Assembly: GCF_002933855.1 (NCBI RefSeq)
Contig: NZ_BFAQ01000006.1
Coordinates: 54,375 to 118,374 of the forward strand
DNA length: 64,000 nt
DNA from: Vibrio penaeicida
GTDB lineage: Bacteria > Pseudomonadota > Gammaproteobacteria > Enterobacterales > Vibrionaceae
Direction of reading: 5' to 3'
The notes under the pieces: model-generated
What the model was told of the DNA's origin: nothing
What the model saw: the letters and a program-made list of their open reading frames with translations, nothing else
The model's database searches: none
Program-made: the position numbers and the translations under genes
Shown: positions 47,082 through 55,737 of the stretch, one piece after another
Layout: each line of letters opens with the position of its first letter
Position numbering within the stretch: the first letter of the stretch is position 1

Positions 47082-47501
47082 CTAAAAAACCACACCTGCC
47101 TGAAAAATCACATTTGCGTAAGGTGTGCATTCGCCAGTGCGAATAACGGCTCGGCTTTGATGCGTACGCGTTTTAAATGCTTCATGGGAAACATAGTGGA
47201 TAGCGATACTTTTGCCTGAGTTCTGTTCTTCTTTCTTCAATTCCGCCACCAACATGTTGTGATGTTTTGGGCTAATTTCTGCAAATTCATTGGCGATAAT
47301 AACGCCCTCTACTTGGCACTCAGACAACACCGCTTTAACCGTTTCCAAAAACTGTGGTACGCCGTGCGTCAGTGCTAAATCGATTCGCTGAACCGCTTCT
47401 GGAATCGGCAAGCCAGCATCACAAATCGTGATTTCGTCGGTATGGCCTAACGTGGCAACCAGATACGACAATTCTGAGTTGATGAGGGTACTTTTCTTCA
47501 T
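47082..47501 (-). CDS. rbsD: D-ribose pyranase
   Basis: 139 aa from the ATG at 47501, matching the E. coli length; AAGGT lies 7 bp upstream, whereas the GTG two codons earlier overlaps it. Family landmarks are LGHTDEITICDAGLPIP near the N-terminus (catalytic His in GHTD) and the C-terminal RTGECTPYANVIFQAGV. It interconverts beta-pyranose and beta-furanose ribose before phosphorylation. It is the first gene of the rbsDACBKR operon. Confidence 0.94.
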   Translation of the reverse strand: MKKSTLINSELSYLVATLGHTDEITICDAGLPIPEAVQRIDLALTHGVPQFLETVKAVLSECQVEGVIIANEFAEISPKHHNMLVAELKKEEQNSGKSIAIHYVSHEAFKTRTHQSRAVIRTGECTPYANVIFQAGVVF

Positions 47502-47653
47502 TTTCACACCTTAAATGGTTAGGTGAATTGCCCTAATTCGTAGCTAAAAATCATAGAAAAGATGCAAATAGCTCTAATCTTCTGGCAAATATCACCATCT
47601 ACATATCTATAGCTACGAGCTATTTATGTTGGTTTTCTTTATTGTTAGAAAAC

Positions 47654-47673
47654 TCATCGAAACGTTTCGATGA
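47654..47673. promoter_or_regulatory. RbsR operator
   Basis: TCATCGAAACGTTTCGATGA is a perfect 20-bp palindrome with the central CGAAACGTTTCG core of LacI-family ribose operators. It lies about 150 bp upstream of rbsD, consistent with repression by RbsR encoded at the operon end. Confidence 0.85.
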
Positions 47674-47882
47674 CTGTATCGCTAAAATTTTTTTTTGCAT
47701 CACAGCGGCAATTAATGTGTGATTTTGATCTTCCAAATAAGGAAATGAAGATGGGAAAAAGTGAGGGCGATCACTGAGGATTTAAACGAAACGCCCAAAG
47801 AGAATACATAAAATTAGCGAGTCACATAAAATGAACGGGGCAGATAAATTTTTTAAGCACCCATACCATTGGCTTAAAACGC

Positions 47883-48770
47883 TTAATCACGCGCTGCTAG
47901 TTCTCTTAACCCATGCCAGATATGCTCTCCCGCTTTGTGCAACCTCGCTTGATAACGGTAAGCATAGAAAGATATGGGGCAAATCAGATCGTCCGTCCCT
48001 ATTACGGTAAGCTCGTTGTTTCTCAGTTCCTTTTGAATGGCGTAATCTGGCAGCCACGCAATACCCGCCCCGTTAAGCACTTGAGTTTTTAGCAAATCCG
48101 TCATGGACGACGTAAATACCACATCTAAAGTGGAGTGAGGGCGCACTTTTTCAACCTGTCTTCCCATGTACGAATTCATGCTGTATGCCAAACAGGGGAT
48201 CGTTTCTTGGCTTTCCAACTGGTAAATCGCTTGCCCATTTTCGTTACAAGCACACACAGGCAACAACTTGGCATCGCCCACTTTCAAGGACATATAAGGC
48301 GGTAGCCTTAACCTTTCATCATCGAAAGCGAGCAAAATATCGCACTCTCCTTGTTGCAGCGCTTCAATTGCTCGATCCACATCGATCGCCTCTACGCTCA
48401 GCACTGGCTTGATGCTTTCACTGTTTCTCATTGTGTGTAGCTTAGGCACCAAACTGCTTGCCAGAGAATGCGCCGCCGCTATTTTGACAACATTGCCATC
48501 AAGCCGTGATATTCCCAGCAATTGATCGACGGAATCGGTAATTTGAATCAATAAATTTCGGGCTGACGTTCGGAATACTCGCCCGCTTGGGGTCAACTCA
48601 ATGGGGACTTTACTTCTATCGATTAACTGTGCACCCAGTGTTTCTTCGAGCGATTGAATCCTTCGGCTAAATGCTGGCTGCGTCATGTTTCGAAGTTGAG
48701 CCGCTTTAGAAAAGCTTCGGCATTCGGCAAGCGCTTCAAAGTCTTCTAACCATTTACTTTCTATATTCAT
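47883..48770 (-). CDS. LysR-family transcriptional regulator
   Basis: 295 aa from the ATG at 48770, which has GGGGAGCG upstream; the open frame runs 71 codons further but that part lies inside the divergent racemase gene and is not protein-like. The winged helix reads ALAECRSFSKAAQLRNMTQP. The rest is a LysR sensor domain. It is divergent from the racemase and symporter genes across 106 bp, so it presumably regulates them in response to an acidic amino acid. Confidence 0.9.
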   Translation of the reverse strand: MNIESKWLEDFEALAECRSFSKAAQLRNMTQPAFSRRIQSLEETLGAQLIDRSKVPIELTPSGRVFRTSARNLLIQITDSVDQLLGISRLDGNVVKIAAAHSLASSLVPKLHTMRNSESIKPVLSVEAIDVDRAIEALQQGECDILLAFDDERLRLPPYMSLKVGDAKLLPVCACNENGQAIYQLESQETIPCLAYSMNSYMGRQVEKVRPHSTLDVVFTSSMTDLLKTQVLNGAGIAWLPDYAIQKELRNNELTVIGTDDLICPISFYAYRYQARLHKAGEHIWHGLRELAARD

Positions 48771-48876
48771 ACGCTCCCCTACTTTATCTCGACCTGAACT
48801 TACATTATGCATAATTTGCATAATGCAAAGAAACTCGGCATTTATCAAACGATCTCTCGTGGCGTAGATTAGTTCC

Positions 48877-49599
48877 ATGCTTACTAGTATGAATAATATC
48901 AGAATGGACAGAGTTATTGGTGTTCTTGGTGGTATGGGACCGCTTGCTACTGCCGAGTTTATGAAGAAGGTCATATTACACACACCCGCCAGTGTTGATC
49001 AGGAGCACATCCCTATGCTTATTCGGAATATCCCACAAGTCCCTGATCGTACAAATTTCCTGATGGGTTTTGGGACCGATCCTTTCGCCGCGCTTGAACA
49101 TGGTTTTGGAGAGCTACTCAAGGCTGGGGCAACGTGCATTGTGATCCCTTGCAATACGGCTCATCACTGGTACGAGCGCCTCATTCATGACAGGCATGTT
49201 CACACCATTAGCATTATCGAAAGTGTTGTTGAACAAGCTATCTCTCGTGGTTTTCAACGCGTTGGCATACTGGCCACCGATGCCACTATTCAAACCAAGT
49301 TATACCAATCTTCATTAGGGCTGCATGGCATTGAAGCGCTAGTCCCTAACCACTGGCAGCAAACGGCAGTCATGGAGGGGATTAAAGCGGTGAAATCTGG
49401 GCATTTGAATGTGGCCACCAATATTATCGAGCCCATTTTTGACGAATTGGTAAAGCGCGGTGCTGACGCAGTGATCTTGGGGTGTACAGAGATCCCTGTT
49501 GCTCTAGAAAGAATCGAACAAGAAGTGCCTGAGAAATGCTTGGACTCTTTAGAAATTTTGGCCCAAAAGTGCGTACTTTGGGCTAAGTCATCGGCATAA
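48877..49599 (+). CDS. aspartate/glutamate racemase family protein
   Basis: 240 aa. Two catalytic-Cys motifs are present: VIPCNTAHHW (first Cys) and VILGCTEIPVAL (second Cys), with the N-terminal GVLGGMGPLATAEF loop. Such cofactor-independent enzymes racemise L- and D-Asp or Glu. The start may be the ATG at 48877, 48889 or 48904 (the last begins MDRVIGVLGG). It is followed 17 bp later by a dicarboxylate/amino-acid symporter, forming an uptake-plus-racemisation operon, and is divergent from a LysR gene. Confidence 0.88.
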   Translation: MLTSMNNIRMDRVIGVLGGMGPLATAEFMKKVILHTPASVDQEHIPMLIRNIPQVPDRTNFLMGFGTDPFAALEHGFGELLKAGATCIVIPCNTAHHWYERLIHDRHVHTISIIESVVEQAISRGFQRVGILATDATIQTKLYQSSLGLHGIEALVPNHWQQTAVMEGIKAVKSGHLNVATNIIEPIFDELVKRGADAVILGCTEIPVALERIEQEVPEKCLDSLEILAQKCVLWAKSSA

Positions 49600-49616
49600 A
49601 CTAAATTGGAATTACT

Positions 49617-50870
49617 ATGGATAGGTCAAATAAAATGGACGTTTCATCCCCTGAAAAAGGGATCACACTCTGGAAAAAAATCTTTATTGGTATGCTTTGC
49701 GGCATCGTTGTTGGCATTGTGGTGGGGTCTGATGCAGTACTACTAAAACCCATTGGCGACATTTTTCTGAATGCGATAAAAATGCTCATCATTCCTCTGA
49801 TATTTTGCTCTCTCGTTGTGGGTGTTACCGCGATAAGCGACACTCAAAAAATGGGGAGAATTGCAGCAAAATCAATCGGTATATATCTTTTAACTACGGC
49901 TCTTGCGATCAGCCTTGGCTTGATCGCTTCTTCACTGATTTCACCAGGGGTGGGGTTAGAAATGAACCTTTCCTCCGCACAAGTCGCTTCCAAATCTGAG
50001 CCTTCGTTTTTGGACACCTTGATAAACTTGGTGCCTAAAAACCCCATTAGCGCTCTGGCCTCTGGTAACGTTTTGCAAACCATTGTTTTCGCCATTGGTC
50101 TTGGGATAGCACTGTCGTTGAGTGGTGAAAAGGCAAAGCCTGCGGTTCGAGTATTCGAAAGCTTGGCTGAAGCCATGTACAAACTCACCTCACTGGTTAT
50201 GAAGTTTGCGCCCTACGGTATTTTTGCGCTTATTGCTGTGGTGGCTGGGCAATATGGATTGGATATTTTACTGCCGCTTATCAAAGTGATTATTCTGGTG
50301 TACTTATGCTGCATCATACAAGTATTAGTGGTGTATTCGGGCATTTTAAAGGTCGTAGCAAACCTAAGCCCTATTCACTATTTGCGAGCTTTAGCTAACC
50401 CTGCGGCCGTTGCGTTTACCACGACCAGCAGCTCAGGCACATTACCTGTAACCATCCGTACAGCCCATGAAGAGTTGGGCGTGTCCCGCGAAATTTCGAG
50501 CTTTGTATTACCCCTTGGCGCAACGATTAATATGGATGGTACAGCTATTTATCAAGGTGTGGCGGCCATATTCATTGCTCAAGTCTTTGGTGTTTCATTG
50601 GATGTGCAGGATTACCTCATGATCATTATGACCTCGACGTTAGCATCGATAGGTACGGCAGGCGTTCCTGGGGCTGGCTTGATCATGCTGTCTTTGGTTT
50701 TGTCCACGGTAGGGTTACCGCTGGAAGGGCTTGCGATTGTCGCTGGCATCGACCGAATCCTAGATATGGCGAGAACCAGCGTGAATGTGTGTGGCGATCT
50801 TATGATTTCGGTGTTAATCAGCAAAAGTGAGAAAGGATTGGATACTTCTGCCTATGAACGCTCTCGTTAG
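49617..50870 (+). CDS. dicarboxylate/amino acid:cation symporter (DAACS)
   Basis: 417 aa with about eight helices and two re-entrant loops. Hallmarks: FTTTSSSGTLPVTIRTAHEE (the serine-rich loop), PLGATINMDGTAIYQGVAAI (the NMDGT motif) and GTAGVPGAGLIMLSLVL. The family includes GltP/GltS-type glutamate-aspartate and DctA-type C4-dicarboxylate carriers. Pairing with an aspartate/glutamate racemase favours an acidic amino acid as the substrate. Confidence 0.92.
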   Translation: MDRSNKMDVSSPEKGITLWKKIFIGMLCGIVVGIVVGSDAVLLKPIGDIFLNAIKMLIIPLIFCSLVVGVTAISDTQKMGRIAAKSIGIYLLTTALAISLGLIASSLISPGVGLEMNLSSAQVASKSEPSFLDTLINLVPKNPISALASGNVLQTIVFAIGLGIALSLSGEKAKPAVRVFESLAEAMYKLTSLVMKFAPYGIFALIAVVAGQYGLDILLPLIKVIILVYLCCIIQVLVVYSGILKVVANLSPIHYLRALANPAAVAFTTTSSSGTLPVTIRTAHEELGVSREISSFVLPLGATINMDGTAIYQGVAAIFIAQVFGVSLDVQDYLMIIMTSTLASIGTAGVPGAGLIMLSLVLSTVGLPLEGLAIVAGIDRILDMARTSVNVCGDLMISVLISKSEKGLDTSAYERSR

Positions 50871-50874
50871 GCTA

Positions 50875-50938
50875 TACCCCAATTAACCTCAAGCTAGATG
50901 ATCCAGTGCTTCATCTTTGTAAGAGGTTAGTTGGGGTA
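50875..50938. repeat. 64-bp palindromic repeat after the symporter gene
   Basis: TACCCCAATTAACCTC at the left pairs with GAGGTTAGTTGGGGTA at the right (one mismatch in 16), with inner AGATG/CATCT pairing. The ends resemble the local MITE ends (TACnCAAGnnACCTC), so it may be a minimal member. It could also act as a transcript-stabilising or terminating hairpin for the symporter operon. Confidence 0.6.
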
Positions 50939-51047
50939 AATTATATAGAAAAAGTAAAAACTTATTATGCTTTTCTATGCATTATCAATCTAAATAAGAA
51001 ACTTATACTGATTGTGTTTTGAATTTTACTGCATAGAGGCAACCGAT

Positions 51048-52034
51048 ATGAAAGCAATGACCATTCGCGATTTTGGTGATGTAGACGTCTTTGAAGAATC
51101 CGAGCTAACTCAACCTAAAGCGACGCCAGGACATGTCCTCGTTCGTGTTGCTGCATCAAGTGTGAACCCTGTTGACATGATGATTCGTGAAATGGGTAAA
51201 GACCTGCCGTTTTCTCCTAAAACACCTGCTGTACTGGGAATGGATTTTGCGGGCACAGTCGAAGCCATTGGTGAAGGCGTCAGCGCTTTTAAGGTCGGTG
51301 ATGAAGTATATGGCTGCGCTGGCGGTTTGGCCGATATTCAAGGTAGCCTAGCGGAATATATGGTGGCAGATGCACAATTGATTGCACACAAGCCTAAAAA
51401 TTTATCAATGCGTCAAGCGGCTGCCTTGCCTCTTGTTGGTATCACAGCATATGAAGGATTAATGCGTGCAGGAATCAGCCAAGGACAAAAAGTTTTGGTC
51501 CATGGTGGAACGGGAGGCGTTGGTCATATCGCGCTTCAACTTGCGAACTACTTTGGCGCAGAAGTTTACGCCACAGGATCAAGTCGAAAAGCCGCATACA
51601 TCGAAAAACTGGGTGCCACCTCCATTGATTTTAACGACGAGACTGTTGATGAATATGTGGAAAAATACACACAAGGCAAAGGCTTTGATCTCGTGTACGA
51701 CTCTGTAGGCGGTCCTAACCTGAATAAATCTTTTGAAGCAGCTAAGCTCAATGGTCAGATAGCAACAACGTTTGCATTGGTTGAGCAGGATCTTAGCTTG
51801 GTTCACATGAAGGGCTTGTCTTTGCATGTAGTATTTATGCTGATTCCTATGATTTACAATCAAGATCGTTCATCACACGGTGACATTTTGGCGAAACTTG
51901 CATCCATTGCTGAAGCCGGAGCCTTAACGCCGACTTTGGATGAAAAAGTATTTACGATGGCACAAGTAGGTGACGCTCATACTCACCTAGCAAGTGGTCA
52001 AGCAATTGGCAAAGTTGTCGTTGATATCGAATAG
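51048..52034 (+). CDS. quinone oxidoreductase-like zinc-free alcohol dehydrogenase (MDR family)
   Basis: 328 aa from the ATG at 51048, with AGAGG upstream. The MDR pattern is clear: GHVLVRVAASSVNPVDMMIR, LGMDFAGTVEAIGEGVSAFK, and the NADPH-binding VLVHGGTGGVGHIALQLAN. The zinc-ligand Cys-rich loop of classical alcohol dehydrogenases is absent, so it belongs to the QOR/enoyl reductase branch reducing quinones or activated alkenes. It is monocistronic. An inverted repeat follows (52071-52104). Confidence 0.9.
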   Translation: MKAMTIRDFGDVDVFEESELTQPKATPGHVLVRVAASSVNPVDMMIREMGKDLPFSPKTPAVLGMDFAGTVEAIGEGVSAFKVGDEVYGCAGGLADIQGSLAEYMVADAQLIAHKPKNLSMRQAAALPLVGITAYEGLMRAGISQGQKVLVHGGTGGVGHIALQLANYFGAEVYATGSSRKAAYIEKLGATSIDFNDETVDEYVEKYTQGKGFDLVYDSVGGPNLNKSFEAAKLNGQIATTFALVEQDLSLVHMKGLSLHVVFMLIPMIYNQDRSSHGDILAKLASIAEAGALTPTLDEKVFTMAQVGDAHTHLASGQAIGKVVVDIE

Positions 52035-52070
52035 CCATTAACAAGCTCATCTGCTCTTCACGCAATAAAC

Positions 52071-52104
52071 TGGATTGCCGATAACCAAAACTTGAGGCAA
52101 TCCA
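52071..52104 (+). terminator. weak terminator candidate after the MDR gene
   Basis: A 9-bp stem TGGATTGCC/GGCAATCCA with a 16-nt loop and a distant TTTT. It might also only be a structural inverted repeat. Confidence 0.4.
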
Positions 52105-52222
52105 TGCTCCATTTTGCTAGATTCGCGTATTGGTTCAACCCACATTAAGTTACGTATGTCTGGCTCAATATCCAGCGAGGACAGCTACGTATATAGGCAA
52201 TTATGCATATGAGCAACAACAC

Positions 52223-52759
52223 ATGAACGCCATTATTGAACTCCTTAAACGCGATCCTATACGGCAGAAAGCATTAGAGACGGTTGCTGAACTTAAACTT
52301 CCTCAATGCTATTTGGCTGCTGGATTTGTTCGGAATTTAGTATGGGATCACCTGCACCAAAAATCGGTGCCCACGCCACTCAATGATGTGGATGTGATTT
52401 ACTTTGATGCAAAAGAGCGTGATTCTGAGTTGTACTTAGAGTACGAAAATGTGCTCGAAGCCCGTATGCCCATGCTCAATTGGCAAGTGCGAAATCAAGC
52501 CACAATGCACACTCGCAATGGCGATTTACCTTATAAAAGTTCGGTGGACGCAATGAGCTACTGGCCCGAAAAAGAAACCGCAGTAGGGGTAGGGATTGGC
52601 GAAGAAGGGCAGTATGAACTTGTCTCGGCGTTTGGCTTCGACTCACTGTTTGATTTGAAAATCACCCATAATACGAAGCGCTCTTTTGCCATATTTGAAC
52701 AACGTATCGCTAATAAAAACTGGCTTAAACAATGGCCCAAGTTAGAAGTTAATCGATAA
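52223..52759 (+). CDS. nucleotidyltransferase-fold protein (DUF925/NTP_transf_6 type)
   Basis: 178 aa from the ATG at 52223 (beginning MNAIIELLKRDP); the longer frame has a non-family N-terminus. Conserved parts are CYLAAGFVRNLVWDHL, then LNDVDVIYFD with the paired acidic residues of the nucleotidyltransferase fold, and VDAMSYWPEKETAVGVG. Members of this small family have unknown substrates. The ribosome-binding site is weak. A good terminator follows. Confidence 0.83.
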   Translation: MNAIIELLKRDPIRQKALETVAELKLPQCYLAAGFVRNLVWDHLHQKSVPTPLNDVDVIYFDAKERDSELYLEYENVLEARMPMLNWQVRNQATMHTRNGDLPYKSSVDAMSYWPEKETAVGVGIGEEGQYELVSAFGFDSLFDLKITHNTKRSFAIFEQRIANKNWLKQWPKLEVNR

Positions 52760-52780
52760 GAATAACTCCCCAATATCAAG

Positions 52781-52815
52781 CAAAGGCTGCGTAAGAACGC
52801 AGCCTTTGTGCTTTT
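52781..52815 (+). terminator. intrinsic terminator
   Basis: A perfect 12-bp stem CAAAGGCTGCGT/ACGCAGCCTTTG around AAGA, with TGCTTTT after it, between the convergent nucleotidyltransferase and rhomboid genes. Confidence 0.8.
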
Positions 52816-52829
52816 AGGCCAATCAACCG

Positions 52830-53912
52830 TTATCGCTGAATCTTCACCGCATCGTGGCTGAGCAAGTTAATCATTGGGTTGTCCGCCAGTACTCGCTCTT
52901 TCATCCAGTAAGCCACAAGCAAACCGGCGAAGAAGCCTCCCAAGTGTGCAGCATAATCCACACCCTGATTCGCCATGATCATTCCAAAGAGGTTAAACCC
53001 TAACCATATGACAAAGAAAATAATCGGCGAGATTTTCTTTTGGAAAACAACAATCATGAACGTCAAGCTTGCGTGTCGGAACCACAACAAATAAATACCA
53101 AAGAAGCCCGCTATCGCACCACTCGCGCCAACTGATGGGATCAAGCCATCCATATTGGATGCAAAACTTACCAATGAGGCAGCAATACCACAGAAGAAGT
53201 AGAGAGCAAGGTACTTCTTATGCCCTACGGCGTCTTCTATGTTGTCTCCAACCACATACAAAAAGTACATATTTCCAGCCAGGTGCATAAAGTCACCATG
53301 CAAGAATGTGGCAGTCACGAGTGTCCATAATTCTCTTCCCGCCAAGATATCCGCAGGCGTCATTGCAAGATGTTCAATAACCCAATCGGTAGTTTCGTAA
53401 CTGAATGCATACAGAGAAAAAATGATGCAATTAAGGGCGATGATGATCCAGTTACACCAAGGTAATGTCTTGGGTTTTAGGTTGTATTCGACAGGCATTT
53501 GAGTCAAAAATTGAAACAGATACGTCTTCCAGCTGATTTTTTGGTTCAGTTCACCTAATACGTTACGGAGTTCAGGGCTACGCTCCACCGCTTCCAATTC
53601 ATCTTTATCAATCCAACTTCCGTCACATGAACGGCAAATGTCGATTTCATGTTGATAGCTTTGCAATAAATGGTGGCGTTCCATTGGCTTGGCACAATCT
53701 GGACATAAGTATTCCGATTCACCCAATTCTTCACCAAAATGCTCGCTGTAACATTCACCTATTGGGCCATCATTGACTTCATCGATCAGTCGGTTCACTT
53801 CGTTTTTTTCAAACCAAAGCCCACCACACTCTAAACAAATATCAATTTCTTCACTCTCGTATTGTGTGGCTTTCAATTGGGAGTTATCACATTTTGGGCA
53901 CTGCTTAGTCAT
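52830..53912 (-). CDS. rhomboid intramembrane protease with N-terminal zinc ribbons
   Basis: 360 aa. Residues 1-110 carry two TFIIB-type zinc ribbons: Cys5/8/26/29 and Cys70/73/93/96, each closing with a CGGLWF or CDGSWI element. Residues 150-340 are a six-helix rhomboid: HLAGNMYF (His210 and Asn214 of the oxyanion region), GASGAIAG with catalytic Ser264, and AAHLGG with catalytic His323. It should cleave transmembrane substrates in the inner membrane, and the ribbons may present metal-dependent regulation or substrate binding. It starts 2 bp after the membrane protein encoded upstream on the same strand. Confidence 0.92.
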   Translation of the reverse strand: MTKQCPKCDNSQLKATQYESEEIDICLECGGLWFEKNEVNRLIDEVNDGPIGECYSEHFGEELGESEYLCPDCAKPMERHHLLQSYQHEIDICRSCDGSWIDKDELEAVERSPELRNVLGELNQKISWKTYLFQFLTQMPVEYNLKPKTLPWCNWIIIALNCIIFSLYAFSYETTDWVIEHLAMTPADILAGRELWTLVTATFLHGDFMHLAGNMYFLYVVGDNIEDAVGHKKYLALYFFCGIAASLVSFASNMDGLIPSVGASGAIAGFFGIYLLWFRHASLTFMIVVFQKKISPIIFFVIWLGFNLFGMIMANQGVDYAAHLGGFFAGLLVAYWMKERVLADNPMINLLSHDAVKIQR

Positions 53913-53914
53913 AG

Positions 53915-54487
53915 CTATTGACCTCCTTTGATTGCGCCTATCACGACACCATTTTTAGCCAACTCCGTTTTAAGCTGATTGGCACTTTTTGCAATATTCG
54001 GTAACGTTTCATTTTTCATATCATCGACCAACAATTGCAGTTGATCGCCAGCGTATTTTGCGCCTAACCTGCGCGCCATTGCTCTATCTAAAATGTCTTC
54101 TGATTTGGCATAAAAGCGACGAGCAGCCGTTAGTACTTCATTTGGGGTTTCCAACGTGGTTGGGTTGTATTTCATCGTTTCCCAAATGTACTTACTCATA
54201 TCTGGGCGATTGTCTTTCATTTCTTGTGCTGGCGGGTTTCGAGAAAGGTAATCATTGATATAAGCCTGCAAATCGTTGGTGTTGTCCGTAAGCTCATCAT
54301 GCAGTGACATGCGAAGATAGTAGTTATCTTCCATTTTACTGTAGGTATCAAAGGTGAGCGCCTGCTGCAAACCACTCTGGGCCGCGAGGTAAACACCGAC
54401 AATGGTCGACACAATCATAAACATTTGATTGAGCCAAAAGCCTGAGCTTCTTAGCTCTTTATTATCCAACTGCTCTTTAAGTTTCAA
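53915..54487 (-). CDS. single-pass membrane protein, rhomboid partner candidate
   Basis: 190 aa. A single helix (FWLNQMFMIVSTIVGVYLAA, about 18-37) follows a short basic cytoplasmic start. The remainder is a largely helical periplasmic or cytoplasmic domain with coiled-coil character (DQLQLLVDDMKNETLPNIAK). No family is recognised. It lies 2 bp before the rhomboid fusion and, being single-pass with small residues in the helix, could be a substrate or a regulator of the protease. Confidence 0.65.
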   Translation of the reverse strand: MKLKEQLDNKELRSSGFWLNQMFMIVSTIVGVYLAAQSGLQQALTFDTYSKMEDNYYLRMSLHDELTDNTNDLQAYINDYLSRNPPAQEMKDNRPDMSKYIWETMKYNPTTLETPNEVLTAARRFYAKSEDILDRAMARRLGAKYAGDQLQLLVDDMKNETLPNIAKSANQLKTELAKNGVVIGAIKGGQ

Positions 54488-54712
54488 AACAACGTCCTTT
54501 ACTTTTTTATTCGATATTCATTCTTACTTTGCTCAATACACGACTGAGCGCAACTGAGTGAATAAATACTAAATAAAACAAGATATTGTTAAATGACAAA
54601 TGTAAGAAATGTTGAAATAAAGCAGGGGAATTTCAAAAGAAATGGAGGAAGCTCGCATAAGTGAAACGTTGGGAGGAGTGTCACCATGAAAATCACTTCA
54701 AGAAGCTGACTT

Positions 54713-54733
54713 GTGGCACGGACATCGTGCCAC
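54713..54733. repeat. short perfect hairpin
   Basis: GTGGCACG and CGTGCCAC pair perfectly around 5 nt. No T-run follows on either strand, so it is not a standard terminator. It lies between the 3' end of the oxidoreductase gene and the promoter of the membrane-protein operon. The rest of this 308-bp gap (54488-54795) shows nothing else I can name. Confidence 0.45.
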
Positions 54734-54795
54734 GTAAAGGGCGTCTACCGTCAGCGACTGTAGAGCCTGAACCAAGGTATTCGAATTTGTAAAAC

Positions 54796-55674
54796 TTAGC
54801 CTTTCTCGGCTTCACGACGCACCGCTTTTAGCAATACCGATGTGTCCATTCTACCTTCACCGGATTCAGACAGAGCCTTATAAGCGTTATTGGTTTTCTC
54901 GGTCAATGGCAGTTGAAGCCCTTGCTTATTGGCTTCATCTAGACAGAAACCTAAGTCTTTGATCATCCAATCAATGGCGAAACCAAAATCGAATTTGTCT
55001 TGCGACATGGTTTCGGCTCGGTTCTCCATTTGCCAAGATCCCGCTGCGCCATTCTTCAAGCAATCAACCAAAGTAGGTATGTCTAGCCCCGACTTTTCAG
55101 CCAGAAGTAACCCTTCGGAAAGACCATTAAGCACACCAGCAATACAGATTTGATTGACCATTTTTGCGCGTTGCCCTTGCCCTACTCTTCCCATCAAAAC
55201 GGAGGACTTGCCATAGGCATTAAATATTGGCTGTAGCGCATCAAACAAAGCTTGGTCGCCGCCACACATGATGGTCAGAACGCCATTTTCAGCCCCTGCC
55301 TGCCCGCCCGATACCGGAGCGTCCATAAATTGAATACCTGCGTTCTTCGAAGCCGTTTCCAGTTCTTCAGCCAATTGAGCAGACGTGGTGGTGTGGTCGA
55401 CTAAAATCGCGCCTTGCTTCATGTTCACTAGTGCGCCAGATTCGCTGGTCGTCATACTACGAACATCGTCGTCGTTACCCACACAGGTTAAGACAACGTC
55501 GGCTTCTTTCACGCACTCGGCAACGGTTTCTGCAATGTTACCTTTGTACTTTTCCTGCCAAGCCTGCGCTTTAGCAAACGTTCGGTTGAATATGGTAACT
55601 TCAAAACCTGCACTCACTAAGTGTCCAGCCATGGGAAAGCCCATCACACCTAATCCGATAAAACTCACTTTCAT
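54796..55674 (-). CDS. 3-hydroxyisobutyrate dehydrogenase-family oxidoreductase
   Basis: 292 aa from the ATG at 55674, with a strong AAGGAG; the open frame extends 39 codons upstream, but that stretch is repeat-derived. The Rossmann start is VSFIGLGVMGFPMAGHLVSA, followed by DAPVSGGQAGAENGVLTIMC (substrate site) and GQGQRAKMVNQICIAGVLNG with the catalytic Lys. It should oxidise a beta-hydroxy acid with NAD(P)+ (GarR/GlxR/HIBADH types). Monocistronic. Confidence 0.9.
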   Translation of the reverse strand: MKVSFIGLGVMGFPMAGHLVSAGFEVTIFNRTFAKAQAWQEKYKGNIAETVAECVKEADVVLTCVGNDDDVRSMTTSESGALVNMKQGAILVDHTTTSAQLAEELETASKNAGIQFMDAPVSGGQAGAENGVLTIMCGGDQALFDALQPIFNAYGKSSVLMGRVGQGQRAKMVNQICIAGVLNGLSEGLLLAEKSGLDIPTLVDCLKNGAAGSWQMENRAETMSQDKFDFGFAIDWMIKDLGFCLDEANKQGLQLPLTEKTNNAYKALSESGEGRMDTSVLLKAVRREAEKG

Positions 55675-55737
55675 TATAATTCTCCTTACTTCACTAAATT
55701 CTGGCTTTCTGGTCAGTCTATTTATCTCACTAAATAT

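Noticed and set aside
48771..48983. N-terminal extension of the LysR frame (366 aa in total)
   Set aside because: It overlaps the divergent racemase gene and lacks family sequence; the ATG at 48770 has a strong ribosome-binding site.
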